64,000 nucleotides of DNA from Angiostrongylus vasorum (Eukaryota; Nematoda; Chromadorea; Rhabditida; Metastrongylidae): contig JADANN010000251.1 of assembly GCA_018806985.1 (NCBI GenBank), positions 1,511,501-1,575,500 on the forward strand, given 5' to 3'. Both the position numbers and the translations under genes were made by a program. The notes under the pieces are model-generated. The model was not told the DNA's origin. It did no database searches and worked only from the letters and a program-made list of their open reading frames with translations. The stretch's first letter is position 1, and every line of letters starts with the position of its first letter. Of this stretch, positions 1 through 12,199 are shown piece by piece.

Positions 1-514
1 AACACCTTGAACTTTAGAGAAAATTGATAAAAATTAATTGGGCTCAAATGAGCTGAGGGGCAGCACGTAAAATGAAGCGCAGAAAAGAAAACGAAGGAGG
101 GATATCACCAACATTGACGGTGACGACATGCTCCATCTTTTTCGTACTGCCCTGAAAGAATTTACATTAGAAAGAGAGATTTCCAGCAAAAAATGAACAG
201 TAACGAATTGTAGCATCTGCATAAAAATCGTTCCAAAAAACTCTAGAAGGCGGAAGTTTTATTAAGTTCATTTAATTTTCATTTTATTTGACCCGCCTTC
301 ACGACTGTTATGGGGATCCTATCACTTCTCACATTCAATTCGTTTCCTCGCATCCATTGTCCGCGAAGATCTCCTAACTTTTACGTGTGGCTTCGGTTGC
401 TGCTTGGGGTTTCCCATTTCATCGTGAATTTCGTAAAACGCTGGTCGACCAATTCTCCCTAGAGTTCTGGGATAGCCGTGCTGCGTTCTTAATTGGATTG
501 CTTACAGTGGTTTT

Positions 515-660
515 TTTCCAGACAAGTCCAGTGCCAATTTCCCCACCCCGGATGGGTGAGGGGCTTTGGGCTGGAGCGGAATCGAACTAGCACCGTGCTC
601 GTGATAACGGGCGTCGCTACTACTGTGCCTTCCGCCCCCCAGTTTTGTTGATGCTCCAGG
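515..660 (-). mobile_element. tRNA-derived SINE-1 fragment in receptor A intron
   Basis: The minus strand has a B-box-like TAGTTCGATTCCG after an A-box-like GCACAGTAGTAGCG. It is followed by the family tail that reads AATTGGCACTGGACTTGTCTGG. The same insertion is present at 23,330-23,470 in receptor B, so it predates the duplication. It is a SINE head rather than a tRNA gene, because no cloverleaf can be completed. Confidence 0.6.
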
Positions 661-2179
661 AAACTAGGACGGAGTTTGGAAGGATTCTCTTTTTCATACC
701 TTTGGTTTTCAAAGTGTAGAATATCATCGAGTAACACAGAAAGGAGCATAGAATGAACGGAAGCATTACGTAGTCATCTAAAATTTTCCATTATTCCTGG
801 ACTTCAGGAAATGAACTAGTAATGGAAACAAATCTTGCCGAAAGTTTATTGCAGAGCAAAAATCTGCTAGAAGCGAGTTTGGATTCTGTCGTCTGACAAT
901 TAGCGTACACACTTAACGTCTCATTTGGTTGCTCTTTTTTAATAGACTTTTTGCGTTGCAGAGGTTTTATAAAGAAACATAATTATTTTTCATACCAATG
1001 AAATCCACAAGTTCGCTCAATGCCAAGGATTTGTCATAACTCCACGTAATCCTTCCTCGATAAAATTTGTATTGACACCAACTGGTCCATTTCAATGTGA
1101 TGACGAATGGAATCATGAAGTGAACAAAACCAAAAATGATCTGAAAATATTTGCAATGGGTGAAAAAGAAACTCAGGAGATGTTCGAATTTTGGAAACTT
1201 GTGACTAAAATTCTCTGAACTTCTCAATTTAAACGAAAAAACAAAAATTTAGTGACCCACCGCTTTGTTTCTTCCTGTAAAGTACTTCACTTCACAAGCG
1301 GGAAACACTACACTGAACAGACGATGTAATGCAAAGCAATGCACCGTAGAAACTTGATATAGACCATCCACAACTCATCACGAAGCCAAGAAACTGAAAT
1401 GGCACAGATGTAAGGCGTTTAACATATGCTTTTTATAAAGTTTGCTAAAAATTTTTTCTAGGAAGGGATTTCGAGATGGTTACGGTCACAAGGCGATGAT
1501 TGACGAATAGGAACAACATAGACACTGAACACCTAGAATAATCAGTGCTTCACGGAATGGCATCGTCTTTATTGTTTTGTAAAACCTCAGTTAGGAGAAA
1601 GCGTGCAGAAAAAACGGCCAAAATTTTGAAGTGAATAAAATCACTGTGTAGCAAAGTTTCCTGTGATCTAAAGGAACCGCGGATTTTCTGTGGTCCCGAG
1701 TTCGAAAAAAGCTTCTTTTGAGGAATACGCTGTTTTGAAGCTTAATGAAAACTTTTTGGTCTCACACCTGAATCCCAGTAATGTGGAAATTTTGTTTAGC
1801 CCTCACGATTTGTGAACTGTTACAAAACCATTTTGTCGCGTTGATGATCTTTCATAAAATTGTTGCAAAAATGTTGCTGGATTCTTCTTCATGAAAGGGG
1901 TAAGACATAAGGCTCACTGATTGACTAGTTGAGAAAAAGTGACCTGCTTGCAAGAATAGTAAAGTCTACTCGATTACTATAAAACCAAGAGCCAGGAGAC
2001 ATTTCAACAGTGCAATGAGTTCGTTTCTACCAAAACTACCGTTCTTTAGCTATAATTACTCACTGCACAGTTGATCAGCTGCGTTCGCATTGTTTGTTAG
2101 CGGGAAAGTTGTGGTTTACTCACGATATTCAATATGTTGGGCATTTCCCAATCCAATATCAGCAAAACACCACCCTAGT

Positions 2180-2350
2180 AGGTGCCTTAGCGATGTGCCA
2201 AGTCATTGCTGCATTCTTCTCAAACAACAATGGTAGCAGTTCTCACACCTCGAAAGGATGGCAGACTTGGCGTGCTCGGGGAGAATTCCAACCAACGACT
2301 ACGTGTGCGTTGCAGCGTACCTCTAATTACAGCGCCATACGTTTCCTTTT
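2180..2350 (-). mobile_element. SINE-1 remnant in receptor A intron 1
   Basis: This is the truncated partner of the longer copy at 25,118-25,395. Part of the element was lost in the same deletion that removed the start of exon 2. The stretch from 2,184 onward aligns with 25,231 onward. Confidence 0.55.
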
Positions 2351-2539
2351 AGCTGTACGGGCCCTTCACGGTGCCTGTATATACAGGTAATATAAAAAAA
2401 ATGAGTAAAGCTTGCAACGGTAATAACCGGGTTTGCTGTCGAGAAAGATGCGGCGAGTACAGTGTTCGTAAAACCGTACCAGAATGGTGAAGAGTAAATA
2501 TAGTCAACTTCTTCGCTGATTTGCCCACCTTTCATCTGT

Positions 2540-3360
2540 ATTTTTTTAAAAGTCGTAAAAATCGTTTGTTACCAGATTTCAAGCAAAGCTGAATTCTTGA
2601 CAACGGACGGTAATTTCTCTATTGGTGAAAGAGTTGAGCCTACGAAAGAGACAAAAAATTCCCCCAACTTTTCTCGTTCTCTTAAAACGCTTTTTAAACT
2701 CGGTCAGAATTAAAATTTTCAAGAAAAAAAGCTGAAAAAAGGGATATTAATTTTTCAGATTTCCAACAGACACATGAATGTTTCACAGATCTACGATGCA
2801 CTGCGGCCCACCATATCTCCGATTTCCACAAAATCGCGACGTCCTTGCCTGTCGAAATACAAGCATTGGGAAAAAAACAACAGAAAAAATGCGTTACATG
2901 GTTTCCAAAGAAAATGGAAGAAATTTTTTCGTTAAAATAGAAGAACTTGCGTGTTCGCGACAGAGTTGTGCAAAATCTAGTGATTTGTAATCTAAACTGC
3001 TAAAATTTTATATGGTCTGATGCGGGCCGTGTCAGCTTCCAGTTGAATGCGTCTATTGTCAATACGTCGTACCCGTCGAGAATTTGCAATACTCATTGGC
3101 TTTCAAGTATCTCCATCACAAAGGAAAAAAAGCCGGTAAACGCGTTTTCTGGACACGGAAACAGAACAATGTAGATTCGAGTAATGCAAAGCGCCTCAAA
3201 GGTGCGAGGCCGATAACAAGTAAAAAGTTGGGAATTGCGGAATTCGAGAAGTTACAAATGCTTTTGTGCAGTGTTTTAACTTTTATTTGCCTTATTCCTT
3301 TTTTTTCATAACTTATTCTTTTTCTCACAACTTATTCTTTTTTCCACATGTGGGCACGAT
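2540..3360. other. Upstream region of receptor A, no gene seen
   Basis: Collinear with 25,585-26,008 joined to 29,335-29,720 of copy B. It contains the unoccupied target of the copy B Penelope insertion at 2,939-2,950. No coding exon is supported on either strand. Confidence 0.6.
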
Positions 3361-3960
3361 GTGAGGGTGAACAACAGGGATTCTGTGAAATGAGCAAAAT
3401 TCGGAACCTCGTTTGGGGTTTGAACCCGCGATAGTCCTTACCGTGTGCTCACATAAAAGTTTAAAAAAAGTGAAAGTAAAAAGAGCTAAAAAAGGTTAAA
3501 AAATGGAGATAAGAAAGAGCGAAAATTATCAGCTAAGATCTAAAAGTTAAGAAGTTGAAAAGGAAAAGACTCAAGTTAGAGAATTAGAATGTTGAGAATT
3601 TGACTCAGCTCAACTGGATGCAATGTCAACTTTGCTCACCAGATCATTCCAATTAACGGTTAATTGCTGATAGCACCTTCAAGTAAAAAAAAACTGATTG
3701 AGAGAAAAAGGCAAGGAAGGGGTTTTGGTTGGTTTGGTGGATAATACGTGAGCACTCGGAAAACGTAGTCGCAGGTTCAAAGCGGAACTAAGGGACCTCT
3801 GCTTGTATGGTACTCGGCGAATCCGGGAGAAAAACTATTTGTTTCTGCTGTGCCGATTTGGCGCATAATTCTGTATTTATGAGGACGTTTCTATGAATGC
3901 GTACGTTGATGTGCTCTCGTTTAGGCGCATTATATTCTACAAGTCAATTCCGCCAAATCC
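3360..3960. repeat. SINE-2 family sequences (two orientations)
   Basis: At 3,390-3,450 the minus strand shows a tRNA-like B box (CGGGTTCAAACCCC). At 3,640-3,900 the plus strand shows the family 5' block (TTAACGGTTAATTGCTGATAGCACC), then an A-box-like GGTTTGGTGGATAATACGTG and a B-box-like GCAGGTTCAAAGCGG. The copy B equivalents are 29,760-29,860 and 30,055-30,310. Confidence 0.5.
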
Positions 3961-5847
3961 CTGCGATCAGGTAACAGGGGAGTATATGCGAGGCGATTAG
4001 AAGCCGCCTTCAACAAATAAGCTCCAAGAATTCTTTGTTAGAGACGGACAAGCTACCTATGAGTAAAACCAAGCTCCATGTCGAGAGCTCAGATGGCGAT
4101 TAAAGGCAAACACAGTGAAGAGAACGGGCCCCATTCTTCTGACCCCAGAGTCCCCGATACGGCAGCATGGCTAGGGGCGAGCACGTAGAGGTTGCTAAAA
4201 GCTCCCAGTCATTTAGGATGCTGAAATCGAAAAGGACTAAGGAGCCCATCAAAAGTTGTAATGCACGCACACTTGCACCTGAGTCCTCCATAGAAGACGT
4301 AATCATGCAAGCAAGAGGAAAAAAAGTACCATTTAATCAGACCGGCTGAGACGAGAACATGCCAGCCATTGAACGCCATCTGTGACGCCTTATGTGTGGA
4401 CTTGGGACAGTTCTACAGGGAAGATGACACATTTTGTAAGGTCATCACCGGAAATTTTGACGCTAAGACAGTGTCGAGAAGAAGGTCTGAGAAGCGTCGC
4501 ATTGGGACCGATTAGACTGGAACGGACAGGGTGAGCTGTTGCCTAAATTTGCCACGACGACTAAGACAATTCATGGTAACACCCATTTCCAGACGCCCCA
4601 CTCTCAGTGATGGGCTTGCGAGTCTACCAATGAAGAGCGCCATAAAGAATTTGACCACATCAGAGCAAATCGAAGATTTTTGCCTAACCGATGTCGCTGT
4701 TGTCCTAAAATCCTACGCGGGATCAGACCACCACATCCTTTGTGCAAGATTACATTTCTCGCAGAAAGGAGGAAAAACCGCTAAATTCAAAAAAGCGAAA
4801 ACCCGGAACTACCATAAACTGGGACTTACTGAATTCATTAGTCGGCTGTTGGGAAGATGCCGCTGTGGAAAACATTGACGAAAAAATACGATCGGCTCAT
4901 TCAACATCTTCACGCTAACGATATGAAAGCTGAGAGTTCGAAAGTCACCAAGAGACGGCACGGCTGTCTCCACAAACGCTCTAGCTGGAGCAGTAGCGTG
5001 GAATCGCACGAGCTAAAGACAACCGCCCGCTGACGTTCGAAGTTGGAAATTAAACAGACGAGACAAGCGACAAAAGAAGATCTTAAAGAGAATGGAGGAG
5101 TAGTTATGGTGAAAGATGTAAAGCCTGGAAAAAGCATTCACAAAGCCCACCGAAGCTTTGCTGATTACGAAACCAAGATAACTGCACTCCGACGCCAGGA
5201 CAAAGCAGTTACAGTTCCCTGAAATTCTGTGGAGAAAATAAATTCACTATTAGTACTCGGATCTCCTAAGTAGCCACGTTCTGCTGTACTCATACGAAAT
5301 AAAGGAGGATGGATATGTCGCCCTATCGGTTCTTCCTTCCAAAATCCGACATGCTTTTTAGTCACTTAAGAATTCCGAAATACCAAACCCGAGCAGAATA
5401 AGATCTGAACGCCTGAAGAAACTGCTGTCAGTCTATATAACTACACTGGCTGAACTCCTTAAACTTAATCTGTCGGAATTCAAGATTTGTACTCGGAAAA
5501 GGCCATCAAGGCGGTCCTACTGTTCATGAATATTGGCCTTCAAGATATTTCGTAACTGTCCTAAGTCCGCTTACTGTCTTTAGACTACAAACATCTCACT
5601 TGAGTCGTCTTAAACAAGACCGAATAGTAGACGAGTGTTACCCATGTGAGCAAGCAGGATTGAATAATAGACCAATGACACCCATGTGAGCAAGCAGGGT
5701 TTCCGTAAGGCTTCAGTGCGATGACCCACATCCACACGATAAAAGACTCCCTGCGGTATCACGGGAGGGCCAGAGATCGCTTTGTCTCATTTCCATCGAT
5801 TTAAGGAAAGCTTTTAACACAACCACTATAATTCTGAAACATTTGCA

Positions 5848-6110
5848 AAACTTCGGACCGAAGGTGTATGTGGTGGGGAACGGACACGCTATTACCCTTT
5901 CCGGCGGCTAAGACGTTCACCATGACACCCCGCATCGAAGGAGCCACAAGGTGTGGTGGTGAAGGCGTTAGCCCCAGTAAAGGGTAACAGCATGTTCGAT
6001 CTCCACCACAGACACCTGCAGCCTGGAGTTTCGCTAATGTCTCAGCATTATTGCGGTTGTATTTCACATAGTATCTTGGCGTGAAAATTTGTGTTACGCA
6101 ATAAATAAAC
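5848..6110. repeat. Palindromic SINE-2 nested in the RTE relic
   Basis: The left arm reads TTTGCAAAACTTCGGACCG. The right arm is its imperfect inverse, ending near TCTCAGCATTATTGCGGTTG. Between the arms is the family core, with two oppositely oriented GGTGGTGAA-like and CGTTCACCA-like segments. The same insertion is at 32,085-32,300, so it is older than the duplication. Confidence 0.6.
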
Positions 6111-6581
6111 AAAGTTTACATTGCTTTTAATATAATTGGGGTAGAGTCAGTCATCCCTCCCTGGACAGCCAAGCCGTCCACACTTAGTATATAAAGAGTT
6201 TTCGCGAGCTACATAAAAATTCCACAACCAAAATATCACCACTAAGTAACGATATTAACATCGACGTCAAAAAAAAGTGGTTAGGCAGGGGCTACACTAT
6301 CTCGGCAAAATTATTTACCGCCACTCACGAGAACGTCATACGACCACTGGAATGGGAGTGAAAATCGATGGTCCGCAATTACACCATCTTCGCTTTCCTG
6401 AGTACATCGTTCTCACAACACCAAGGTATTAGACAAACAGAACGAATGCCTACCGACTCTAGTAACTCCTGTGCTCTTCGACTAAGTCTCACAAAAAGCA
6501 TGATCATGAGGAACGGATTGGTTTCGTATGTCTCATTCACGCTCGATGGATGAAGTATCTCCCAACGCTGCAGCAAAGTCT

Positions 6582-6767
6582 CTCTTACTTATTTGAGACT
6601 TGAACTGCTCGTCCTCACTAGTTGCGCGGGCCCCAGCATAATCGCTATTTTTCGGAGATTTGCTGGTTAAATTGTGGTTCCCTTGAATCTCGAGGTCAGT
6701 CTGGCCAAAGCCTGCCTCAGGTGGTCACTGCGATAACCAGTGGCAGCCCTTGTGGATCAGCAACGTT
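6582..6767 (-). mobile_element. Element X (short non-LTR tail element), copy A only
   Basis: The block runs from an AAGT-type tail through CCTCACTAGTTGCGCGGGCCCCAGC to GCAGCCCTTGTGG. It matches the minus strand of 36,010-36,150 and 51,060-51,190. It interrupts the RTE relic, while copy B is uninterrupted at about 32,825-32,850. The flanks CAGCAAAGTCT (6,571-6,581) and CAGCAACGTTT (6,768-6,778) look like an 11-nt target duplication. Confidence 0.65.
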
Positions 6768-7439
6768 TATCATGGTCGGGAAATCAACATGAGGAAGGAT
6801 TTAGCTCCAGAAGCAGGAGGAAACGAGCGGCTTAAGGAGTTTTAATGAGCATCGAGGATATAACGAAGAGAACAAAGAACACCCGACTCCATGCTCACCT
6901 TTTCGGCTCAACGGTACTTTCTACGTTAATGTGTATGTCAGAAACCTGGTTGCTACCTAACGAGGAGGATGAAAGACCCCCTCAGATCTATTGAACGCGC
7001 AGTCGAAAGGACCGTGCTAGGAGTATCCCCTTATAACGGAAGCTACAGACAGGATTCGAAGTTCCGACCTACGTCAACGATCAGAAATCAAAGATGTCGT
7101 TCTACACGCCAAACTGTCGAAAATAAGGTGAGCAGAACACGTAAAGCGTGAGCGACAACCGGTGGAGAGGAGCTGTTAGCCACTGGATTTCCCGTGATGA
7201 CAAACGTACTGCAGGAAGACCTCTGACCCAATGATCAGAGCTCTTTCCGTAAAGCGTCTAGAAAGTTATGATGGTCAACGTTGCACTAGAGGGGAGTAGA
7301 ACAACCCACTGGGCTACTTTTGCACTCGACGAGAGAAAATGAAGATTTACTGGCACCAGCGTGAGTCATTCAACGGTTGTCGGAGCGACAGGTGATACAC
7401 ATGATGTGTATTAGACAGTTAGAATCTCTGTAATTATTT

Positions 7440-7980
7440 AATTACTTCGTTTACTTTGTGCCCGTAGTAGCCAAAAAAGATAACTCTTTCTAATAAAACA
7501 TAAAATCAAGGTGTTAATAATGGGAACTTTTTTCTATGAAGACTGTGTTTATGAAAACATCAATGGCGACGATGATTTCCACATGTAGACAATTTTTTAC
7601 ATTATGAAGGATAAACGCTTCGAGAAATACGTATGAAGATCAACGACTCGAAGGCTTGTTTTTAAGTTTGTCAATCCATGCGCCTCGTTCAAAACGGAGG
7701 TTTTGTTTTCCAAACGTAAGCGGCCAGGTATTTGTGAATGGTTTGAATAAAATGTACTTTCATAATTATCTCAAATTCTCGTTTTCTCTAGAACTCTATT
7801 CCACGGGATAAATCGACACAACATTGTAGTGCTGTTGCGATTACGAAAGCTCTGAGGTTTATGGACTTTGCACTGAAGGGATCACTCTCATTGAATCAAA
7901 ACTCGAAAAAAGCGACGATCACTTGACAAAGTGCCAATAATGAACTCGTCATTATTGACTGGGCAAACCCACTAACCGAA
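7440..7980. other. Intergenic, no gene seen
   Basis: Collinear with 33,490-34,090 of copy B but AT-rich, with no supported exon or repeat boundary. Confidence 0.5.
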
Positions 7981-8250
7981 GATAAGTGTGGAAAATCCGG
8001 TTTTTTTTATGAGCAAATATGAGAATGGTAAAACAGCATATATTAATGCACAATAACTGACATTTCGGTGAATTCGCTTTCTTTGAACCATTTTCTTGTC
8101 CTGAAGTCCTCCTATTATCTTTGGAGAGCAGCCGCATAACGTCTTACATGAGTGAGAGATATGGAAAGCATTTGCTTTTAAAGAAATCAGTGAAATATTG
8201 ACCAATGCCGAGGTTAAGAGCATGTCGGTCATGGGATTTGCTACATGAAA
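7980..8250. repeat. Penelope-end relic
   Basis: A degraded minus-oriented PLE terminus (GCTGACATTTCGGTGAATTC-like at about 8,048) faces the conserved box TTGACCAATGCCGAGGTTAA (about 8,197). The copy B equivalent is 34,090-34,330. Confidence 0.45.
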
Positions 8251-8394
8251 TATGAAGGATCTTCGTTGAGATACACTAACAGTAATGGTGCAAACAAAGT
8301 TTGCAGTTGACGACAACTTTTTATGGCAGGTCACAATCTGAACCTCTAGAGAAAAGCTAATAGGTGGTCTAAAACACGCTATCTGTTTGAGGGT

Positions 8395-8670
8395 GAAGAA
8401 AAAACAAAGCTGTTGGCGTTGATCAGGCCTCAAGTGATGCAACATGCTTTTGTCTTTATCAGGGACCGTTAGAGCTGACTGAATGCATTTCTGGTCTATA
8501 TATGGACTCGCGGTAGCCCACCGTTGTATCGAGTCAATGCTGCTATCCTCCCAGACAGGTCTGGTGTCAATTTGCTGACCCAGGAGGGATGTAAGGTTCT
8601 GTGACCTTAAGGGCGGAATTGAACCCATGTGCTTTGCAACACACCACTTACTACTGCGCTACACGCATCG
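8395..8670 (-). mobile_element. tRNA-derived SINE-1
   Basis: On the minus strand a tRNA-like head GTAGCGCAGTAGTAAG and B box GGGTTCAATTCCG are followed by the family body (CAGACCTGTCTGGGAGGATA, then the inverse of CGGTAGCCCACC) and the 3' tail ending GATCAACGCCAACAGC. It is shared with 34,490-34,770, so it predates the duplication. The 218-codon minus frame across it is an accident of the repeat. Confidence 0.65.
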
Positions 8671-8679
8671 CTTTATGAG

Positions 8680-9640
8680 TGTGATGCACCAAAAATGCGT
8701 GAAGTCAGCAATAGATTTTGGATTTTGGTTGCATAAAAGTGGGTACCTGAACTTTCACCTAATTTGTTCGCTATCTGTAGCCTACAGGCTACTTACTTTT
8801 TATATAGTTTCCAGCATGACTGACATAATATAGGATGACGAATAGCGACGAAATTAAGCCGCGACTTAAACCTCCCGAATCAGTCAAAAAACGAGCCATG
8901 CAGAAGTCGTAAATAGTGGGCGGAGATCAACCCATAAGTTGGCTAACATCTACACATAAAAAGGTATGAAACTTCCTTTGTATTAGCTCAAGTTGCTCGG
9001 GAAGGACACATGATCGAGCAGATATTCGGACAGCAATTTAATGATGGCGTTGGAGTCGAACTAACCTCTTTCCACAGTCGAATTTTCAGTGGCACCTTCT
9101 AACTGCTCTCTATTTGTACATCTGGATTATTTCTTGGGATTGGTGACCTTTGTGAAAAGAGCACAGGTGTGATAGTGGAAAATGGTGATGGTGGAAGGAA
9201 TGATGATAGCAGTAGTTTCCATAAGGTGCCCTGAGGTCATTTCTTGGGTAATTGAAACCTTACTTTATTTTCCCACTCCTGGTTTCACAACTTTCGACAC
9301 TTCCACGAGTGTGTTATTTAGGAATGGTTTTGACCAGCCTCTGCGTTAACTGGCTTGCATGATCCTACGATTTCTCCTTTTCTTTGTCTGACACGAGGTT
9401 TTTAACATGCATTTTGATCTTCGATGACTAACATTTTGGGGACCTTCACCTTCTTCAGACCCGTTTTCTCCCTTTAGAATTCTAATGGCCAATGAAACCC
9501 AGGCAATGGTTATGAAGGTGAACTTCTTGGAAGTTTTCTAGTTGGAACCAGTACAGTATCTACTCTTTCTTTTGCTCTACAGTGAACCATGAAAACTTAC
9601 GCCTTCACATAGTAGTTTACAAAGAACTGTGCCTCATACG
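8680..9640. other. Intergenic, nothing assignable
   Basis: Aligns with 34,790-35,320 and 36,155-36,590 of copy B. Copy B carries an extra ~830 bp here (TA array plus element X). No exon could be supported. Confidence 0.45.
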
Positions 9641-10260
9641 ACTTTTCAGCCAACATGAAGTTGTTGCAAGAAATTTGTTTGGCTAACGTTTCGATTTCTT
9701 CGTTCATTTAAAAGCTGTGTCCATTCGAGTTGATCGTCCAGTCAAAGGAGGCAACCAGTCAACACCAACCGTCCTCGCATCACCAATTGAGAATGAATCC
9801 TCTGAGCGGTTGCTTTACTCAGTCGCATTCGACTTGATATGACAACGAACGTCCGCCTTGAAACAAAGGCATGATGTGGACAATCGACTCGAATCAATCT
9901 GGCTTTGAAAAAGACGAAGACGTCGAAAACGCTAGCCCGAATAAATTTTTTTCATCAACATCGAGTCCAAGAAGATATTGATCATTTATGCCGAGGTTTA
10001 ATGAAAGTCGTTTTTAAAGATATTGTCGCACTATTTACCAGCTGATAAAATATAAACTACTACAGGACATCCTCCTGTATAAAAGGTAACGGTAAGTGAG
10101 TTTACTTCATTCATTCGAGTGGTGCTCCTCCTCACTGGATTCGACTCGGTGCGACAACGAAAGCGAGAATGCGATAGGATGTGTACAATCGATCCCAATC
10201 AATCCATCTCCGAAGAAAACGTAGACGTCGAAACGCCAGCCGAATAAATCTTGCTAACTA
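9640..10260. repeat. Fold-back repeats with hammerhead-like ends
   Basis: An inverted pair, TTTGGCTAACGTTTCGATTTC (minus-sense, about 9,678) and GACGTCGAAAACGCTAGCCC (plus-sense, about 9,927), is followed by the box TTATGCCGAGGTTTAATG (about 9,985). A second plus-sense copy, GACGTCGAAACGCCAGCCG, lies at about 10,220. The copy B equivalent is 36,590-37,180. They resemble PLE termini without coding sequence. Confidence 0.5.
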
Positions 10261-11440
10261 AGCTTGTGCTAACTGTTTTTGAATGGTGGTAGCTGTGATC
10301 GTTGTATAGTACCACGTATACTATTCCAACAATACGGGCGTAGTTCTAAGAAACTGAGGCTGGAAATGGAATTGGTCCAATCATAATAGTCCAAATGCAG
10401 ACGATCTTCACGAAAACTGCGATAATCTAAGCAAATGATATTTATTTGTTATATGCATATTTCTTCCAAAGGATTTATTGCCTCAATGTTGCTTAAAAAG
10501 CTCCTTGGCGTCGAACTGCGAGGTAAAGGGGGAATTCTTCTCTCAGTAAGTTAACCAAGAATGAGGTTATGCGAAAAATCATTCCCCACCCTGGAGACGT
10601 TGTTATCAGACGAAAGCTGCTAACAACTTCAAAAGGCCTAAACACGTCTTTTCAGAGTCCATTAAAGGAAAATGTTGCTCTAGAAGGGTTCCCTTGTTTC
10701 ATCGTAGTTCACGATGGGCATACAACTAAGTGTGCTAACAAGTTCGTGTTTGTGCTTTCTCAAAATGTTACAGACTTTAAAGCGCTTCATTTCTTAGTTC
10801 GTTTGGATAAAATTACCTGGGTAGATTCAGCAATGTCAATTTCATTACGTGTGACTAAGCTTTTTTTAGAAGCAGCTGAATCGCTTACATCGGCATTTGC
10901 ACGACCTTTCTGTCTCTGAAGTCAGTTATCTGGTAGGTAATTGGTAATTAATGAAAACAAAAATTCCCATGACGTGAAAGAACCCAACCACTCTGTTCAG
11001 AGATTTAGAAAGTGATAAAGCGGCTAAGAGAAATACATTAAACCAATCCGCTAACATTCATGAAGGATAAAAAATGTGTGAATGGAGTAGAAAGTGCAAA
11101 CAATGGGGTAGTTCCTATTATTCAACTTCAAAGACATGTATTTTCGTAGTTGAAGACCGAGTTCTTAGTCATTGCTTGGTTTTTAAGATGCCGTTCTTCT
11201 TTTTTATTGTGTATTTGAAGCAAATACTTAACATCTTATTGCTAAGATGAAGAGAAACTGCGGTATTTGCCTTGAACAGAAATCAGAAATTCAGCGCCAA
11301 GATGAGCTCTTAATCGTCGCAGGTATCTAAAGAACCACCTTCGGTGTAATATCTTTTAGTTTGATTAACAAGTCGAAGTCGTACTTTGTGACAGCACTAC
11401 TCTTGCTTTGTTTTGTTTATTAGGCCATGTGGGGGAACTA
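10260..11440. other. Conserved between copies, no gene assigned
   Basis: Collinear with 37,180-38,440. Open frames on both strands (for example 10,569-10,919 plus) are not kept open in copy B, so no gene is called. Confidence 0.4.
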
Positions 11441-11449
11441 GAACACAGC

Positions 11450-12100
11450 TCAACAGACGTCAAAGGGCAAAGCTTTTGAGCGCTGTTAAACCAATAAGAC
11501 AACAACCCTTAATTAAAAAATTACGTCAACGAGATTTAACGTGGCGATCTCTAATCAAATATGCAACTGTGGCAGTACATAAACATAGAAAGAAGAAGGT
11601 GAATATGAACACCATGATAGGAAACAGGCCCGCCACCACTAGAATTTTGTGACTGATCGGTTTTCAAAGGTAACAGTAGCAACTAATTCAGTTCTTGTCG
11701 TTCTCGTCTTTTCCTCCATCTCACACCTCATATTCTCATAAAAAGAGATTGTTTAAGGAATGACTTGAAAACCTGAAAACTACCACTGAAATTATTAGCC
11801 GCACTATTTCTTCAATGCAAGAGCAGTTCCAGAAGGCGAGCACCGCAGTAGCAGTGATGTTCATTACGCGGGCTGGGTAATACACCCAGACGTCGGTCAA
11901 CACCGCATCGGAGTCAACAATTCCCTCATTCCACTCGGCTGGGTAAATTGGCACTACAATTATCTGTGAAAAAACCCACTCTCTGCTGTTCAAGCAGGAA
12001 CGCTCCTGCCCTGCTATTCCGTGTCTCCACCAAGAATCGACTCGACAAGGAAAGTCTTCAAGCAGCAGCCGAACACGCAGCAAAAGATTGGAAGGTTTTC
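11450..12100 (-). pseudogene. Second receptor-like 3' end, copy A (degenerate)
   Basis: Minus-strand counterpart of 38,479-38,933. The hydrophobic TM6/7-like segment is recognisable (GLFPIMVFIFTFFFLCL near 11,610-11,650 and GLTALKSFAL at the stop near 11,475). The middle has lost frame relative to copy B, with an in-frame stop after HVKSR. The upstream block VWVYYPARVMNITATAVLAFW (11,810-11,885) is shared. Likely a dead membrane-receptor paralogue; the family was not identified. Confidence 0.45.
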
Positions 12101-12199
12101 ATTTTATAGTGGAGGCGAGAAAACGAATCGAATTTAGGAAGTAGTGGTATCCACAGAGTACGACAGATGGATGACGAGTCATGTAACAAAAAATTAAAA

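Larger units (their letters stand above)
1..2535 (-). pseudogene. Receptor A: 7TM chemoreceptor pseudogene (copy A)
   Basis: Minus-strand counterpart of the receptor at 22,609-25,582; the 3' end runs off the window. Recognisable exons, in gene order: 2416-2535 (N-terminus and TM1, containing FWYGFTNTVLAASF), 2124-2184 (only the 3' end of the TM2 exon), 1261-1393 (TM3, YGILLALHR-type), 996-1214 (TM4 and extracellular loop 2, with CQYKFYRGRITWSYD), 700-777 (TM5), 113-151 (loop 3) and the first 5 bases of the TM6/7 exon at 1-5. Lesions seen: the exon 1 donor is GC instead of GT; a deletion removed the 5' part of exon 2 and its acceptor; exon 3 is 133 nt instead of 132; exon 4 is 219 instead of 220; exon 5 is 78 instead of 77. 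These frameshifts make it a dead paralogue. A SINE sits in the intron between exons 5 and 6. The family call (nematode serpentine chemoreceptor, Srt-like) is by pattern only. Confidence 0.7.
3960..7440 (+). mobile_element. Decayed RTE-type LINE (copy A)
   Basis: Relic of a non-LTR retrotransposon encoding an apurinic-type endonuclease followed by a reverse transcriptase. From 5' to 3' the plus strand shows a leader ending KSKRTKEPIK (about 4,215), an endonuclease start CNARTLAPESSIEDV (about 4,255), FCLTDVAVV and GSDHH of the endonuclease C-terminal part (about 4,675-4,740), a TINWDL-type segment (about 4,810), an RT block with DVKKKWLGRG and AKLFTATHEN (about 6,265-6,340), SLTKSMIMRNGLVSY (about 6,485) and an ERAVERTVLGVS C-terminal segment (about 6,995). 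Many stops and frameshifts make it inactive. Copy B (30,400-33,470) shares its defects and its internal SINE-2, so it was already old at duplication. The family was recognised from general knowledge of strongylid RTE proteins. Confidence 0.75.

Noticed and set aside
7972..8628. 218-codon minus-strand frame
   Set aside because: It spans a SINE-1 and a PLE-end relic and is not open in copy B (34,090-34,770), so it is a chance frame.
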